This document shows, one piece after another, positions 8,762-17,891 of a DNA stretch of 64,000 nucleotides (position 1 is the first letter of the stretch; the number at the start of each line of letters is the position of its first letter). Location of the stretch: assembly GCF_900312675.1 (NCBI RefSeq), contig NZ_OMPC01000001.1:975633-1039632 (forward strand), given 5' to 3'. The notes under the pieces were generated by a model. That model was given only the letters and a program-made list of their open reading frames with translations, did not search any database and was not told the origin of the DNA. Origin of the DNA: Aliivibrio sp. EL58. GTDB taxonomy: Bacteria > Pseudomonadota > Gammaproteobacteria > Enterobacterales > Vibrionaceae. A program made the translations under genes and the position numbers.

Positions 8762-9727
8762 TTAGCTTAATTCAGGTCTATAAATTGTAGATTGATTTCT
8801 GCCATGCTCTTTAGAGTAATAGAGTGCTTTGTCTGCCATCTCTAACCAAGTTAAATAGTTATCATTTTCTTCGGATAACTCACAGACTCCTAAACTGACG
8901 TTATAAGTTATAGAAGAGCTACTATCACATTCAATCACTGTCTTTTCGATACGTTTACGCAGTCTTTCAGCAAAATAGAGAGCTTGCTCTGCATTGGTAC
9001 CAGGAAGAATAACGGTAAATTCTTCACCTCCATAGCGCCCGCAAATGTCAGTGTTGCGAGAAGTCTTACGTAATAAATCTGCCGCGTTACGAATTACACC
9101 ATCGCCGACGGTATGACCATAAGTATCATTAACTTTTTTAAAATGGTCGATATCAAAGATAACCACAGAAGATGTCGCCCCTGATATCTTTGCTTGTTCA
9201 AACTCTCTTTTTAAACATGACTCCCAATAGGCACGATTAAATAGTTTGGTTAATCCATCGGTTTTACTTAGATCTGATAATTGTTGATTCGACTCTTGTA
9301 AATGCAGCTTATTTTTGGCGATGTCAGTAACATCGTTAATCACTAAACTGACATGAGAAACCTGACCATTTAATGAAGTTAGTGGTGAGAAAGTAATGTT
9401 TTGACGCATCTCAGTCAAACCATTAGAGATCGGGGTAAAGTTCTTAAACTTGAATAAATAAGGCCTATCTTCCCAGCATGAAAAGCCGCGAGAATTTAAA
9501 GTAAATGAAGCATTTATTTTTTTCCTTAACCATTTTTCAGGCAGTTCTGGGATAACATCAAAAATAACATGCCCTAGGATCTTATCTGAAGTTATGCCAC
9601 TGTAAGACTGCATGAAGTCATTCCAAGCGCATACTTGGTAATCGTTATCTAATACAATTAATCCAGCATCTAAATCACCGATGACTTGCATCGCCCAATG
9701 AAAATCACTCATATCAGAGTTCATCAT
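8762..9727 (-). CDS. PAS-GGDEF diguanylate cyclase
   Basis: The 321-residue protein has an N-terminal PAS-like sensor region (about 10-135) and a GGDEF domain (about 160-315). The active-site motif is GGEEF at 233-237. An inhibitory I-site RNTD (224-227) lies exactly five residues before it. An active, feedback-inhibited cyclase that makes c-di-GMP from two GTP is therefore expected. There is no signal peptide or membrane segment, so it is cytoplasmic. Its ATG overlaps the TGA of the upstream receiver gene by four bases, so the two are translationally coupled and probably work as a phospho-signal to c-di-GMP unit. Confidence 0.92.
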   Translation of the reverse strand: MMNSDMSDFHWAMQVIGDLDAGLIVLDNDYQVCAWNDFMQSYSGITSDKILGHVIFDVIPELPEKWLRKKINASFTLNSRGFSCWEDRPYLFKFKNFTPISNGLTEMRQNITFSPLTSLNGQVSHVSLVINDVTDIAKNKLHLQESNQQLSDLSKTDGLTKLFNRAYWESCLKREFEQAKISGATSSVVIFDIDHFKKVNDTYGHTVGDGVIRNAADLLRKTSRNTDICGRYGGEEFTVILPGTNAEQALYFAERLRKRIEKTVIECDSSSSITYNVSLGVCELSEENDNYLTWLEMADKALYYSKEHGRNQSTIYRPELS

Positions 9728-10713
9728 AATATACTCTCCAGAATGGCTTTAATGGCAGCTAAAGAATCGTTATCCATTAAAAAAATAACATCACATTTTA
9801 AATCAATTGTTTCCGCAGAATAGACAAATTCGATAGTAAAAATGTCATTATCATATTCTGTCAGGAAGGATGGTTTATGTCTTAATGCTGCTTTCAATTG
9901 GTCTGTCTCTAACACAATAGGTTGGCGTAATGAAATATCAATATCTAACTGTGTATTGAAAGACGATAGAAAAGAAGAGACTAAAAGGTTTGAGATATCC
10001 AAAATCGCTTCATTGGTTGTTATTTGCTCGTCGCCATTATCAACGTTTAATAATTCGGATAAATCGTCGCCATGCAAACAGACAAGTGCCTCACCATTAA
10101 TCCCGTTACCCACAAACCGCTGTGAAATGGCACGATATTCTGAATTGTTTACAATATCTTGCAGTGTCATCTGTAATTCAGAGTGATGTAACGAAGCAAC
10201 ATTTGGTAGTGGCATGTCAATAAAACGGTCAAATTGTTCTGAAATGAGAGCGGCACTAGCACCTAGAGCAACATTACTGATCTCTTTAATATTGGCGATG
10301 ACTTCTGAAAAAGAGAGGGTGTAGCTAGGGTTGTGATGAGCTAATTTAGCGCTTACAGGAATACCATAACGATGAAGAAGAGCCGCCATGACTTCAGGTT
10401 TAAATGGTTTTTCAAGAAATTCATGAGCGCCTAAGCTATAACAGCGCTGTTTTGCTTTTTCTTGAACATCTCCTGATACAACAATGATTTGAGTAGGGTG
10501 TGAGTTGATAGGTAGTCGTTCTAGAACACCAAATCCGTCCATTACTGGCATGGTTAAATCAAGAAAGAGTATATCAATCGAATGTTCTTTTAGTATCGCT
10601 AGAGCCTGAGAACCATCTTCCGCAAAAAAAAGAGAGTTTTCAGGTATCACCTCTATATTACTTGAGAGTGTTTTTCGTGCGACTTTCGAGTCATCACAAA
10701 TTAATATATTCAT
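9724..10713 (-). CDS. Response regulator with C-terminal CheC/CheX-like domain
   Basis: The 329-residue protein starts with a receiver domain (about 1-120): acidic pair Asp7-Asp8, phosphorylation site Asp52 in FLDLTMPVMDGF, and Lys in FLEKPF. The rest (about 135-329) resembles the CheC/CheX phosphatase fold, with two related helical segments including an E-x2-N-like pattern around ISNLLVSSF. CheC-type proteins dephosphorylate CheY-like receivers. A receiver carrying its own phosphatase-like domain may self-limit its signal or bind a partner kinase. The frame extends to a TTG at 10728, but ATG 10713 gives the standard MNILICDDS start. It is coupled by a four-base overlap to the diguanylate cyclase. 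Confidence 0.82.
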   Translation of the reverse strand: MNILICDDSKVARKTLSSNIEVIPENSLFFAEDGSQALAILKEHSIDILFLDLTMPVMDGFGVLERLPINSHPTQIIVVSGDVQEKAKQRCYSLGAHEFLEKPFKPEVMAALLHRYGIPVSAKLAHHNPSYTLSFSEVIANIKEISNVALGASAALISEQFDRFIDMPLPNVASLHHSELQMTLQDIVNNSEYRAISQRFVGNGINGEALVCLHGDDLSELLNVDNGDEQITTNEAILDISNLLVSSFLSSFNTQLDIDISLRQPIVLETDQLKAALRHKPSFLTEYDNDIFTIEFVYSAETIDLKCDVIFLMDNDSLAAIKAILESIL

Positions 10714-10867
10714 TAAAGCTATAGTCAAAATTTGAACGGTACATCATTCTTGACAGTATGTATTTTTAAATCAACCTATTGATATTAAATAGTAGTGATA
10801 ACAAGACAGAGTTAACATTTTTGCAATAAAATCGATGCAGGTGCAAATTATTTAAGAGTTTGATAAG

Positions 10868-10881
10868 TTGATCTAGATCAG
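10868..10881. promoter_or_regulatory. FNR-like site upstream of ackA
   Basis: TTGATCTAGATCAG matches the FNR consensus TTGAT-N4-ATCAA at 9 of 10 defined bases and contains the perfect palindrome TGATCTAGATCA. It lies about 130 bases before the ackA start, in a gap shared with the receiver gene on the other strand. Control of acetate kinase by oxygen would make physiological sense. Which promoter it serves is not visible. Confidence 0.45.
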
Positions 10882-10916
10882 TGAAATTCAAGATCAAAGC
10901 AAAAAAAAGAAAAACA

Positions 10917-10948
10917 AAAGTTGAATAATTAAAAAAAAGTTGAATAAT
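10917..10948 (+). repeat. Short direct repeat in the ackA leader
   Basis: AAAAGTTGAATAAT occurs at 10917-10930 and again at 10935-10948 in an A-rich stretch. It could be a tandem regulator site or simple slippage. No specific regulator is recognised. Confidence 0.4.
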
Positions 10949-11008
10949 GGTAGGGTAACAAAAGGCACAGATCTATGTGCAACCTACAGATGTATAATAA
11001 AGAGAATA

Positions 11009-12205
11009 ATGATGAACAACGAATACGTATTAGTTATCAATTCAGGCAGCTCTTCACTAAAGTTTGCCGTTATCGATTCTGCTTCTGGTGATGCAGTATT
11101 AAGTGGTCTTGGTGAGTGTTTTGGCCTGGAAGATGCTCGTATGAGCTGGAAGTATCAGGGACAGAAAACAGAAATAGCCATTGAAGGCGAAGAGAACCAC
11201 CATAAAATTGCAATTGGAAAATTAGTTGGACTAACTGAAGAGTTTGGTTTTACTGATGGTATCGTTGCGATTGGTCATCGTATCGTTCACGGTGGTGAAA
11301 AATTCACACAAACAGTTCGCATTTCTGAAGAAGTAACTCAAGAGATTGAAAGCCTATCAGATCTTGCTCCATTACATAACCCAGCTGGTGCTATTGGTAT
11401 CCGTGCTGCTGTTGAAGCCTTCCCTTCTCTTCCTCAATTTGCGGTATTTGACACAGCGTTCCACCAAACTATGCCGAAGCGTGCATACACAGGTGCTATT
11501 GCTAAAGAGTTATATACTGATTTTGGTGTTCGTCGTTACGGTTTCCACGGCACAAGTCATTATTTTGTAAGCCGTGAAGCTGCGAAAATGATTAACAAGC
11601 CAATTGAAGAATCTAGCTTTATCTCAGTTCACCTAGGTAATGGCGCATCGGTTTGTGCAATTAAAGACGGTAACAGTGTTGATACATCAATGGGCTTTAC
11701 CCCACTTTCTGGTCTAATGATGGGTACACGTTGTGGTGACTTAGATCCAGGCATCATTGAGTACCTACTTAAAAAAGGTTGGTCACAAGAGCAAGTATTT
11801 AACTCTCTAAACAAAGAGTCTGGTTTCCTAGGTGTGTCCGGCTTAACAAGTGATGCTCGCGGTATCCTTGAAGCGATGGAAGAAGGTCACGAAGGTGCGA
11901 CATTAGCATTCCAAGTATTCACATACCGTGTAGCTAAGTACGTTGCTTCTTACCTAGCAGCGTTAGATTCTCTAGATGGCATCATCTTTACTGGTGGTAT
12001 CGGTGAAAACTCTTTACCTATCCGTCGTGAAATCTTAAACAACCTTAAAATTCTTGGTTTTGTTGAAGATGTTGCAGGTAATGAAGCTGCTCGTTTTGGC
12101 GCTGATGGTATTGTCGCTAAATCAGAAATGCTAAATGCAGTAGCAATGGTTATCCCAACCAACGAAGAATTTGTAATTGCTCAACAGTCTGTTGAACTAC
12201 TGTAA
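11009..12205 (+). CDS. ackA: Acetate kinase
   Basis: The 398-residue protein has the full acetate kinase signature set: phosphate-binding VINSGSSSLKF at the N-terminus, GHRIVHGG, FDTAFHQTMP, RRYGFHGTSH, HLGNGASVCAI, GTRCGDLDPG and FTGGIGENS. It interconverts acetate plus ATP and acetyl phosphate plus ADP in the cytoplasm. No phosphotransacetylase gene adjoins it, unlike the usual ackA-pta pair, so this is probably a second copy with its own regulation. Two ATGs in tandem (11009, 11012) follow AGAGA. A longer frame from 10940 is not supported by the family. A strong terminator follows directly. Confidence 0.96.
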   Translation: MMNNEYVLVINSGSSSLKFAVIDSASGDAVLSGLGECFGLEDARMSWKYQGQKTEIAIEGEENHHKIAIGKLVGLTEEFGFTDGIVAIGHRIVHGGEKFTQTVRISEEVTQEIESLSDLAPLHNPAGAIGIRAAVEAFPSLPQFAVFDTAFHQTMPKRAYTGAIAKELYTDFGVRRYGFHGTSHYFVSREAAKMINKPIEESSFISVHLGNGASVCAIKDGNSVDTSMGFTPLSGLMMGTRCGDLDPGIIEYLLKKGWSQEQVFNSLNKESGFLGVSGLTSDARGILEAMEEGHEGATLAFQVFTYRVAKYVASYLAALDSLDGIIFTGGIGENSLPIRREILNNLKILGFVEDVAGNEAARFGADGIVAKSEMLNAVAMVIPTNEEFVIAQQSVELL

Positions 12206-12227
12206 ATCCTTCTAAAATACAGAATAT

Positions 12228-12259
12228 AAAAAAGCGAGCTATGATGGCTCGCTTTTTTT
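12228..12259 (+). terminator. Terminator of ackA
   Basis: AAAAAAGCGAGC and GCTCGCTTTTTTT form a stem with a seven-base loop 22 bases after the ackA stop. It ends the gene as a single-cistron unit. Confidence 0.9.
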
Positions 12260-12564
12260 ATATCCAATCATTTATTGATATTAATGTAATTATGAATGAC
12301 CGTTCGAATAAATAGCTCACAAACCAATATTTTGACACGGTTCTTTTTTAAAGAAAATATATACTCATGATTTCTCCTTCTAGCGTGGCATTAAATTAGC
12401 TATTTATCTCGATAGAAATAAAAATCGATGGTGCTGATCAGCTTTGTGCTTTAAACCCTCAGATTTTTCGGAAGATTTGGGATCTTGTCCTATAGTTAGA
12501 ATATACAAGAGACAAGCAATATCGTTTCTACTCCATAATAATTTAAATTAGAGAGTAATGAGAT
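12260..12564. other. Gap upstream of nspS
   Basis: The 305 bases between the ackA terminator and nspS hold no plausible gene. An imperfect AT-rich palindrome (TATTTATC and GATAGAAATA, about 12401-12420) and TGATCA at about 12435 are the only local symmetries seen. The promoter of nspS-mbaA must lie here, but I cannot place it with confidence. Confidence 0.4.
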
Positions 12565-13599
12565 ATGCAATTAATCTACCTGAGTATTTTTTTACTGTTT
12601 GGCTTAACAAGTACCGTGTTACAGGCTGGTGAAGTTAGATTATTTACGTGGGAAGGCTATTTTTCAGATGAAATATTAGCAGATTTTGAAAAACAAACAG
12701 GCCATACTGTTAAACAGATTTACTTTGAAAGCGAATCTTTGCGAGATGATGTTGTGTACTCTGGAAAGGCATCAGCATACGACTTATTTATTCTCGACGG
12801 CTATACAGTAAAAACCTTTGGTGAAAAAGGTATTTTAAATGCAATCAACCCATCCCTGTCTTCTGAGTTAACTTACTTCTCTGATGGAGCAAAAGAAGCT
12901 TGCCATCAATATGGAATTCCTTATTCGTTTGGTTCTATTGGGATTGGCTATAGAAGTTCAAAAGTAGCGGAGACATTTGGTTCATGGATGGATGTTTTTG
13001 ATTATGCGAAAGAACATCCAGGTAAAGTCGTTATTCCTGATGAAGACATGGATACTGTTGCTATTGCGTTGATGGCTTTAGGTTACCATCCAATGACCAA
13101 TGAGGAGTCGGAGCTAAAAGAAGCTTATAAATTACTCAATGAAGTAATAGGTGACCTCTTAGTTTTTAGAAATAGTCTTGGTTATGCGATTGATGAGGGT
13201 ACGGAGTCAGTCATGGATGTTGCTGTATTTTATTCTGGTGAGACAGAGCAAATATCTAAAACAACAGGTCAAGATGATTGGGAATACACCATTCCTCGTG
13301 AAGGGACATTACTATGGTATGAGTGTTTTTCTTCTCTAGCAAACAAGCCGTTAAGCCAAGCCTCGTTATCATTTCTTCAGTTTATTAGTACCCCAAAAAA
13401 CGCAATAGAAAATGCAGAAAAAATATGGTTTGCAACCGCAAATGATCGAGCGCTGACGTTAGCAAATGATGAATATTTGAATGATACAGAGTTGTTTCCG
13501 CCAGCAGCAGAAGCACGACAGTATTATTATTATGAACCTCTAGACAGTAATGCTCTAAAAATTAGAGGGAATATAATTAACGTACTGTCAAAAGAATAA
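12565..13599 (+). CDS. nspS: Periplasmic polyamine-binding sensor NspS
   Basis: The 344-residue protein has a signal peptide of about 21 residues ending LQA and a PotD-like solute-binding domain (EVRLFTWEGYFSDEIL, GIPYSFGSIGIGYRSS, FYSGETEQ). The immediate downstream partner is a membrane GGDEF-EAL protein and no ABC permease is present. That pairing is the NspS-MbaA system of Vibrio cholerae, in which NspS loaded with norspermidine or spermidine binds MbaA in the periplasm and changes its c-di-GMP phosphodiesterase output. The gene is ten bases from mbaA. An orphan spermidine-transport binding protein is less likely. Confidence 0.88.
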   Translation: MQLIYLSIFLLFGLTSTVLQAGEVRLFTWEGYFSDEILADFEKQTGHTVKQIYFESESLRDDVVYSGKASAYDLFILDGYTVKTFGEKGILNAINPSLSSELTYFSDGAKEACHQYGIPYSFGSIGIGYRSSKVAETFGSWMDVFDYAKEHPGKVVIPDEDMDTVAIALMALGYHPMTNEESELKEAYKLLNEVIGDLLVFRNSLGYAIDEGTESVMDVAVFYSGETEQISKTTGQDDWEYTIPREGTLLWYECFSSLANKPLSQASLSFLQFISTPKNAIENAEKIWFATANDRALTLANDEYLNDTELFPPAAEARQYYYYEPLDSNALKIRGNIINVLSKE

Positions 13600-13609
13600 G
13601 GAGATTCGA

Positions 13610-16060
13610 ATGAAGTTATCCGCCAAAGTCAATTTCATCATACTCCCAGTAATGCTTGTTATCTTTTCTCTTGCAGGAATATTGTCTTACAACAGCCAAA
13701 AAACGCAATTGATTTCATCTTTAAGTGAAAAAATTGAATATGAATTGAAGCATATCTCAGACAGTTTAAAAGATTCACTTTATGAATTGGATTCTGTTGC
13801 GAATATGTTTCTAGGAGGCCAAAGCGTAAATAAGTACCTTAACAACTTAAGGTTTGATAGTCATAAAAACTACTCGAATAAAGAACTTGTTAAAAGTATT
13901 AATCAATTAGAGTTGAGAGGGGGTGAAATAGTAATCTTTGGTATACTTAACTCAGATAAGGAAGAGGTCTTTTTATATGATGCAGAAGACCCATTTGCAA
14001 CAATTGAGATCACTGAGGCTATTACAGAGCATTTCGCTTATATCAATGAAAATATAAAGCCACAAGGTGTTTCAGAACTTCAGCCATCTAGGTATCAACT
14101 TCTAATGACCGAAAAAAGAGGTAACGAGATACTTTGGATAAGAACGTTCTCACCTGATCAAGCAATATCCACGACCTCTTTTTCTAAGGGACACTCCATT
14201 TATACTGCGATTATTAAATTACGTTTACCAAGAGCCACAAATTATATGCATGAGCTAAAAAGCAGCCTTGGTGAAAATGTATTGATTAATATTTCTCCCA
14301 TTGGGCATTCACAAACAATGGAGAGTGTAACAACGCTAAACTTCATGAATGATAAAGACATTAATTACGGATTATATCTAGCAAATCAGCTGTGGAAAAT
14401 CGAAGTTTCAGTGCCATATACTTATTTGGATAAGCTGTACCAGCCATATCGATTTTTATTCTTGTCTATCGTTATTGCAGTTACAGGGATTACATTTATT
14501 CTTTTAAAATCGTTGATTACAAGTCGGATTATTAATCCGGTCGTTAATTTGACCAAACAAGTGGAAGATACCGTTCCTGGGGACAAACTTCGAATAGCAA
14601 GGCTTCAAAGTAATGATGAAGTCTCCTTATTGACGAATAAATACATCGATTTAATAATGAAACTAGATAACATTGCAAAATATGATCATCTAACAGGGCT
14701 AGCCAACCGGATCCAGTTTCAATTAGAACTTAGTAAACTTGTATCGAATAGTTTGAATCAACAGACTCGATTTGCGATGTTTTATATTGATTTAAATAAC
14801 TTTAAAAGTGTGAATGAACGATTTGGTCATTTTATTGGAGATCAGGTTTTAAAGGTGTTTTCTACTCGTTTAGCTGAGTCTTTACATGAGACAAATCTTA
14901 CTCATGGTGACGAAAGTCAATTTGATATCGCTCGATTATCGGGTGATGAGTTTGGGCTTGTTATTCACAATGTGAGAGATATGAATAATGTAGTTCAAGC
15001 AGCTAAAAATATTATCTCTCTTTTTGATGAAGGATTTAGAATAGATAATCACCTCTTTGATATCGGGATCAGCATTGGTATCGCAATGTACCCTGATGAT
15101 GCAGAAGATGCCGATCATGTCATAAAAAAAGCCGATATAGCCATGTACTCAGCAAAAAGCTGTAGCCACAGTGCATACCAATTTTATACATCAAAATTGT
15201 CTTATGAAATCGAACGATATGAAACAGTTACGATGAGTTTAAAAGACGCACTAGTCAATAATGAGTTTTATTTAGTCTATATGCCTATATATGACTGCCA
15301 AAATGGGTCTTTGCGTGGTTGTGAAGTATTATTACGCTCAACTAATGAGACCTTAGCTGCTTATGGGCCAGAGCAGTTTATTCCTATAGCTGAAAAATCA
15401 GGTTTGATTAAAGATATGGATTATTGGGTTCTTGAATCTGCATTTCAAAAGTTATCAGAATGGATAAAAAAATTCAGTTTTTCAGGGGTCCTTGCGATTA
15501 ACTTTTCTTCATGGCAATTAAAAAACCCAGAATTTGTAGAAAAAGTATCAGGCCTCATTGATACTTACCAAGTTCCCCCTCAGCTTATTGAGCTCGAAAT
15601 TACTGAGACCTGTTTTGTGCCAGGAGAGCATAAAAACGGAGATATATTATCGGCTTTACATGGCTTAGGAGTAAATCTTTCATTAGATGATTTTGGAACA
15701 GGATTTACCGCTTTTAGCCAATTAATCGATTATCCTATTGATATTTTAAAGATAGACCGAATGTTTATTAATGAGATTAATAAAGGTAAAACTGAAGATA
15801 GGCCTCTAGTGGATATTATTGTCGATGTTGCAAAACTGTATCACTTAGAAGTTGTTGCTGAAGGGGTTGAAACGGAAGAACAGCTTAATTATGTGCGGGC
15901 GCTTGGTTGCCAGTTAGTTCAAGGCTATTTTTTATCTAAACCACTACCTGAAGCGGAGTTTGTTTTGTTACTTGAGAAAAGCAATCCACAGGTGAGTGAA
16001 ATAGTTTTAGATAAGGAAGGTAATGGTGATCTAAGCTCTCCTCGCTGTCAGGTGCTTTGA
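13610..16060 (+). CDS. mbaA: Polyamine-responsive GGDEF-EAL phosphodiesterase MbaA
   Basis: The 816-residue inner-membrane protein has an N-terminal membrane segment (about 8-26), a periplasmic sensor region (about 27-280), a second membrane segment (about 282-302), a HAMP-like linker, then GGDEF and EAL domains. The GGDEF motif is SGDEF (444-448), degenerate at the first glycine. The EAL domain keeps its catalytic set: Glu572 in CEVLLR (EVL instead of EAL), ELEITET, SLDDFGTG, LKIDR and VAEGVET. I expect c-di-GMP hydrolysis controlled by NspS binding outside. GGAG precedes the ATG. The gene is co-transcribed with nspS, and a hairpin terminator lies 78 bases past the stop. Confidence 0.9.
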   Translation: MKLSAKVNFIILPVMLVIFSLAGILSYNSQKTQLISSLSEKIEYELKHISDSLKDSLYELDSVANMFLGGQSVNKYLNNLRFDSHKNYSNKELVKSINQLELRGGEIVIFGILNSDKEEVFLYDAEDPFATIEITEAITEHFAYINENIKPQGVSELQPSRYQLLMTEKRGNEILWIRTFSPDQAISTTSFSKGHSIYTAIIKLRLPRATNYMHELKSSLGENVLINISPIGHSQTMESVTTLNFMNDKDINYGLYLANQLWKIEVSVPYTYLDKLYQPYRFLFLSIVIAVTGITFILLKSLITSRIINPVVNLTKQVEDTVPGDKLRIARLQSNDEVSLLTNKYIDLIMKLDNIAKYDHLTGLANRIQFQLELSKLVSNSLNQQTRFAMFYIDLNNFKSVNERFGHFIGDQVLKVFSTRLAESLHETNLTHGDESQFDIARLSGDEFGLVIHNVRDMNNVVQAAKNIISLFDEGFRIDNHLFDIGISIGIAMYPDDAEDADHVIKKADIAMYSAKSCSHSAYQFYTSKLSYEIERYETVTMSLKDALVNNEFYLVYMPIYDCQNGSLRGCEVLLRSTNETLAAYGPEQFIPIAEKSGLIKDMDYWVLESAFQKLSEWIKKFSFSGVLAINFSSWQLKNPEFVEKVSGLIDTYQVPPQLIELEITETCFVPGEHKNGDILSALHGLGVNLSLDDFGTGFTAFSQLIDYPIDILKIDRMFINEINKGKTEDRPLVDIIVDVAKLYHLEVVAEGVETEEQLNYVRALGCQLVQGYFLSKPLPEAEFVLLLEKSNPQVSEIVLDKEGNGDLSSPRCQVL

Positions 16061-16094
16061 GGTAAACCGTTGAAAATAATAAGGCAGAATAAAC

Positions 16095-16124
16095 AGTGAT
16101 GTAAATCACAAATGCTGCTATAAT
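16095..16124 (+). promoter_or_regulatory. CRP-like site and -10 element before the ABC-F gene
   Basis: AGTGA-TGTAAA-TCACA (16095-16110) matches 9 of 10 CRP half-site bases. A perfect TATAAT follows at 16119-16124. The CRP centre would fall near position -28 relative to the inferred start, which overlaps the -35 region, so repression or an alternative start is possible. The promoter points toward the ABC-F gene. Confidence 0.55.
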
Positions 16125-16137
16125 CGCCTGAAATTTG

Positions 16138-16167
16138 AAAAGCTGGACATGTGGGCCAGTTTTTTTA
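16138..16167 (+). terminator. Hairpin terminator between mbaA and the ABC-F gene
   Basis: AAAAGCTGG (16138-16146) pairs with CCAGTTTTT (16156-16164) including one G-T wobble, followed by more T. It can end mbaA transcripts. It also lies just downstream of the TATAAT at 16119, so it may attenuate the ABC-F gene. Confidence 0.7.
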
Positions 16168-16198
16168 TGTCTATTTGAATAACTAATTGGAATGTACT

Positions 16199-17794
16199 GT
16201 GCTAACGACTGCTAACATCACAATGCAATTTGGCGATAAGCCTCTTTTTGAAAATATTTCTGTTAAGTTTGGTAACGGTAACCGTTACGGTTTAATCGGC
16301 GCAAACGGCTGTGGTAAATCTACCTTCATGAAAATCTTAGGTGGAGAGTTAGAACAGTCTGGCGGTACAGTATCAACTGATCCTAATGAGCGTATGGCTA
16401 AATTAGGTCAAGACCAATTCGCATTTGAAGAATACACAGTAATCGACACTGTGATCATGGGTCATAAAGAGCTATGGAAAGTAAAAGAAGAGCGTGACCG
16501 TATCTATTCTTTACCTGAAATGTCAGATGAAGATGGCATGCGTGTTGGTGATTTAGAGACTGAATTTGCGGAAATGGATGGCTACTCAGCTGAAGCTCGT
16601 GCGGGTGAACTTCTATTAGGCCTAGGTCTTCCTGAATCACAGCACTTTGGCTTAATGAGCGAAGTTGCTCCAGGTCTTAAAGTTCGTGTTCTACTAGCTC
16701 AAGTACTGTTTGCTGAACCAGATATCATGCTTCTTGATGAACCAACGAACAACTTGGACATGCATACAATTGCGTGGTTAGAAGATGTTCTTCTTGCTCG
16801 TAACTGCACAATGATCATCATCTCGCATGACCGTCATTTCTTAAATGCAGTATGTACACACATGGCTGATGTCGATTACGGTGATATTTGCCTGTTCCCA
16901 GGTAACTACGATGAATACATGACAGCAGCAACGCAAGCTCGTGAGCAACTTCAAGCAGACAATGCGAAGAAGAAAGCACAGATTGCTGATTTACAAACAT
17001 TCGTAAGCCGTTTCTCTGCAAACGCATCGAAAGCAAAACAAGCAACGTCTCGTCAAAAGCGTTTAGATAAAATTGAACTAACAGAGATTAAAGCATCTAG
17101 CCGTCAATCTCCGTTCATTCGTTTTGACCAAGAAAAACCACTTTTCCGTAATGCATTAGAAGTTGAAGGCCTAAAACAAGGTTACGATGAAAATATCCTA
17201 ATCAATGGTGTAAACCTAATGGTTGAAGTGGGTGAGCGTATTGCTATCATCGGTGAGAATGGTATTGGTAAATCTACGTTCCTTAATACGCTTGCTGGTG
17301 AAATGGAACCAATGGCAGGTATGGTGAAATGGTCTGAAAACCACAACATCGGCTTTTATGCACAAGACCATAGCCATGACTTCGAAGAAGATCTTAACCT
17401 ATTAGATTGGATGGGTCAGTGGAAACAAGAAGGCGATGACGAACAAGTCGTTCGCGGTATTCTTGGGCGTATGCTTTTCTCTCAAAGTGACATTAAGAAA
17501 TCTGTAAAAGTAATTTCTGGTGGTGAGCAAGGTCGTATGCTATTTGGCAAGCTAATCATGCAAAAAGCAAACATCCTTCTTATGGATGAACCAACAAACC
17601 ACATGGATATGGAATCAATCGAAGCATTGAACTTGGCTCTTGAGAACTACAAAGGTACATTGATGTTTGTATCTCATGACCGTCAGTTTGTATCTTCTAT
17701 TGCAACGCGCATCATTGAAATTACGAAAGATGGCGTTAACGATTTCCACGGTACTTACGAAGAGTACCTAGCAAAACAAGGCTTAAAAGGCTAA
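16199..17794 (+). CDS. ybiT: ABC-F family ATPase YbiT
   Basis: The 531-residue soluble protein has two ATPase halves: Walker [10 protein letters not shown] and GENGIGKST, and Walker B boxes followed by DEPTNNLD and DEPTNHMD. The charged linker [13 protein letters not shown] lies between them. The sequence follows E. coli YbiT throughout ([43 protein letters not shown]). ABC-F proteins act on the ribosome rather than in transport. YbiT itself is thought to resolve translational problems. GTG 16199 is chosen because it gives the family N-terminus and has GGA seven bases upstream. The frame opens earlier at TTG 16187. Confidence 0.93.
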   Translation: MLTTANITMQFGDKPLFENISVKFGNGNRYGLIGANGCGKSTFMKILGGELEQSGGTVSTDPNERMAKLGQDQFAFEEYTVIDTVIMGHKELWKVKEERDRIYSLPEMSDEDGMRVGDLETEFAEMDGYSAEARAGELLLGLGLPESQHFGLMSEVAPGLKVRVLLAQVLFAEPDIMLLDEPTNNLDMHTIAWLEDVLLARNCTMIIISHDRHFLNAVCTHMADVDYGDICLFPGNYDEYMTAATQAREQLQADNAKKKAQIADLQTFVSRFSANASKAKQATSRQKRLDKIELTEIKASSRQSPFIRFDQEKPLFRNALEVEGLKQGYDENILINGVNLMVEVGERIAIIGENGIGKSTFLNTLAGEMEPMAGMVKWSENHNIGFYAQDHSHDFEEDLNLLDWMGQWKQEGDDEQVVRGILGRMLFSQSDIKKSVKVISGGEQGRMLFGKLIMQKANILLMDEPTNHMDMESIEALNLALENYKGTLMFVSHDRQFVSSIATRIIEITKDGVNDFHGTYEEYLAKQGLKG

Positions 17795-17824
17795 TTCAGA
17801 AATCTAATATTCTGGATAACAAAT

Positions 17825-17859
17825 AAAAATGGAAGACTAGAGATAGTCTTCCATTTTTT
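17825..17859. terminator. Bidirectional terminator between ybiT and the PHP gene
   Basis: ATGGAAGACTA and TAGTCTTCCAT form an 11-base perfect stem with loop GAGA, flanked by A- and T-tracts. The two convergent genes end on either side, so it can serve both. Confidence 0.92.
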
Positions 17860-17891
17860 ATATCTGTTGTAAGTGAATTTTCAGCTTCAGA

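Noticed and set aside
9842-10186. Long plus-strand frame opposite the receiver-CheC gene
   Set aside because: It is a shadow of the minus-strand gene, with no ribosome-binding site and no family features.
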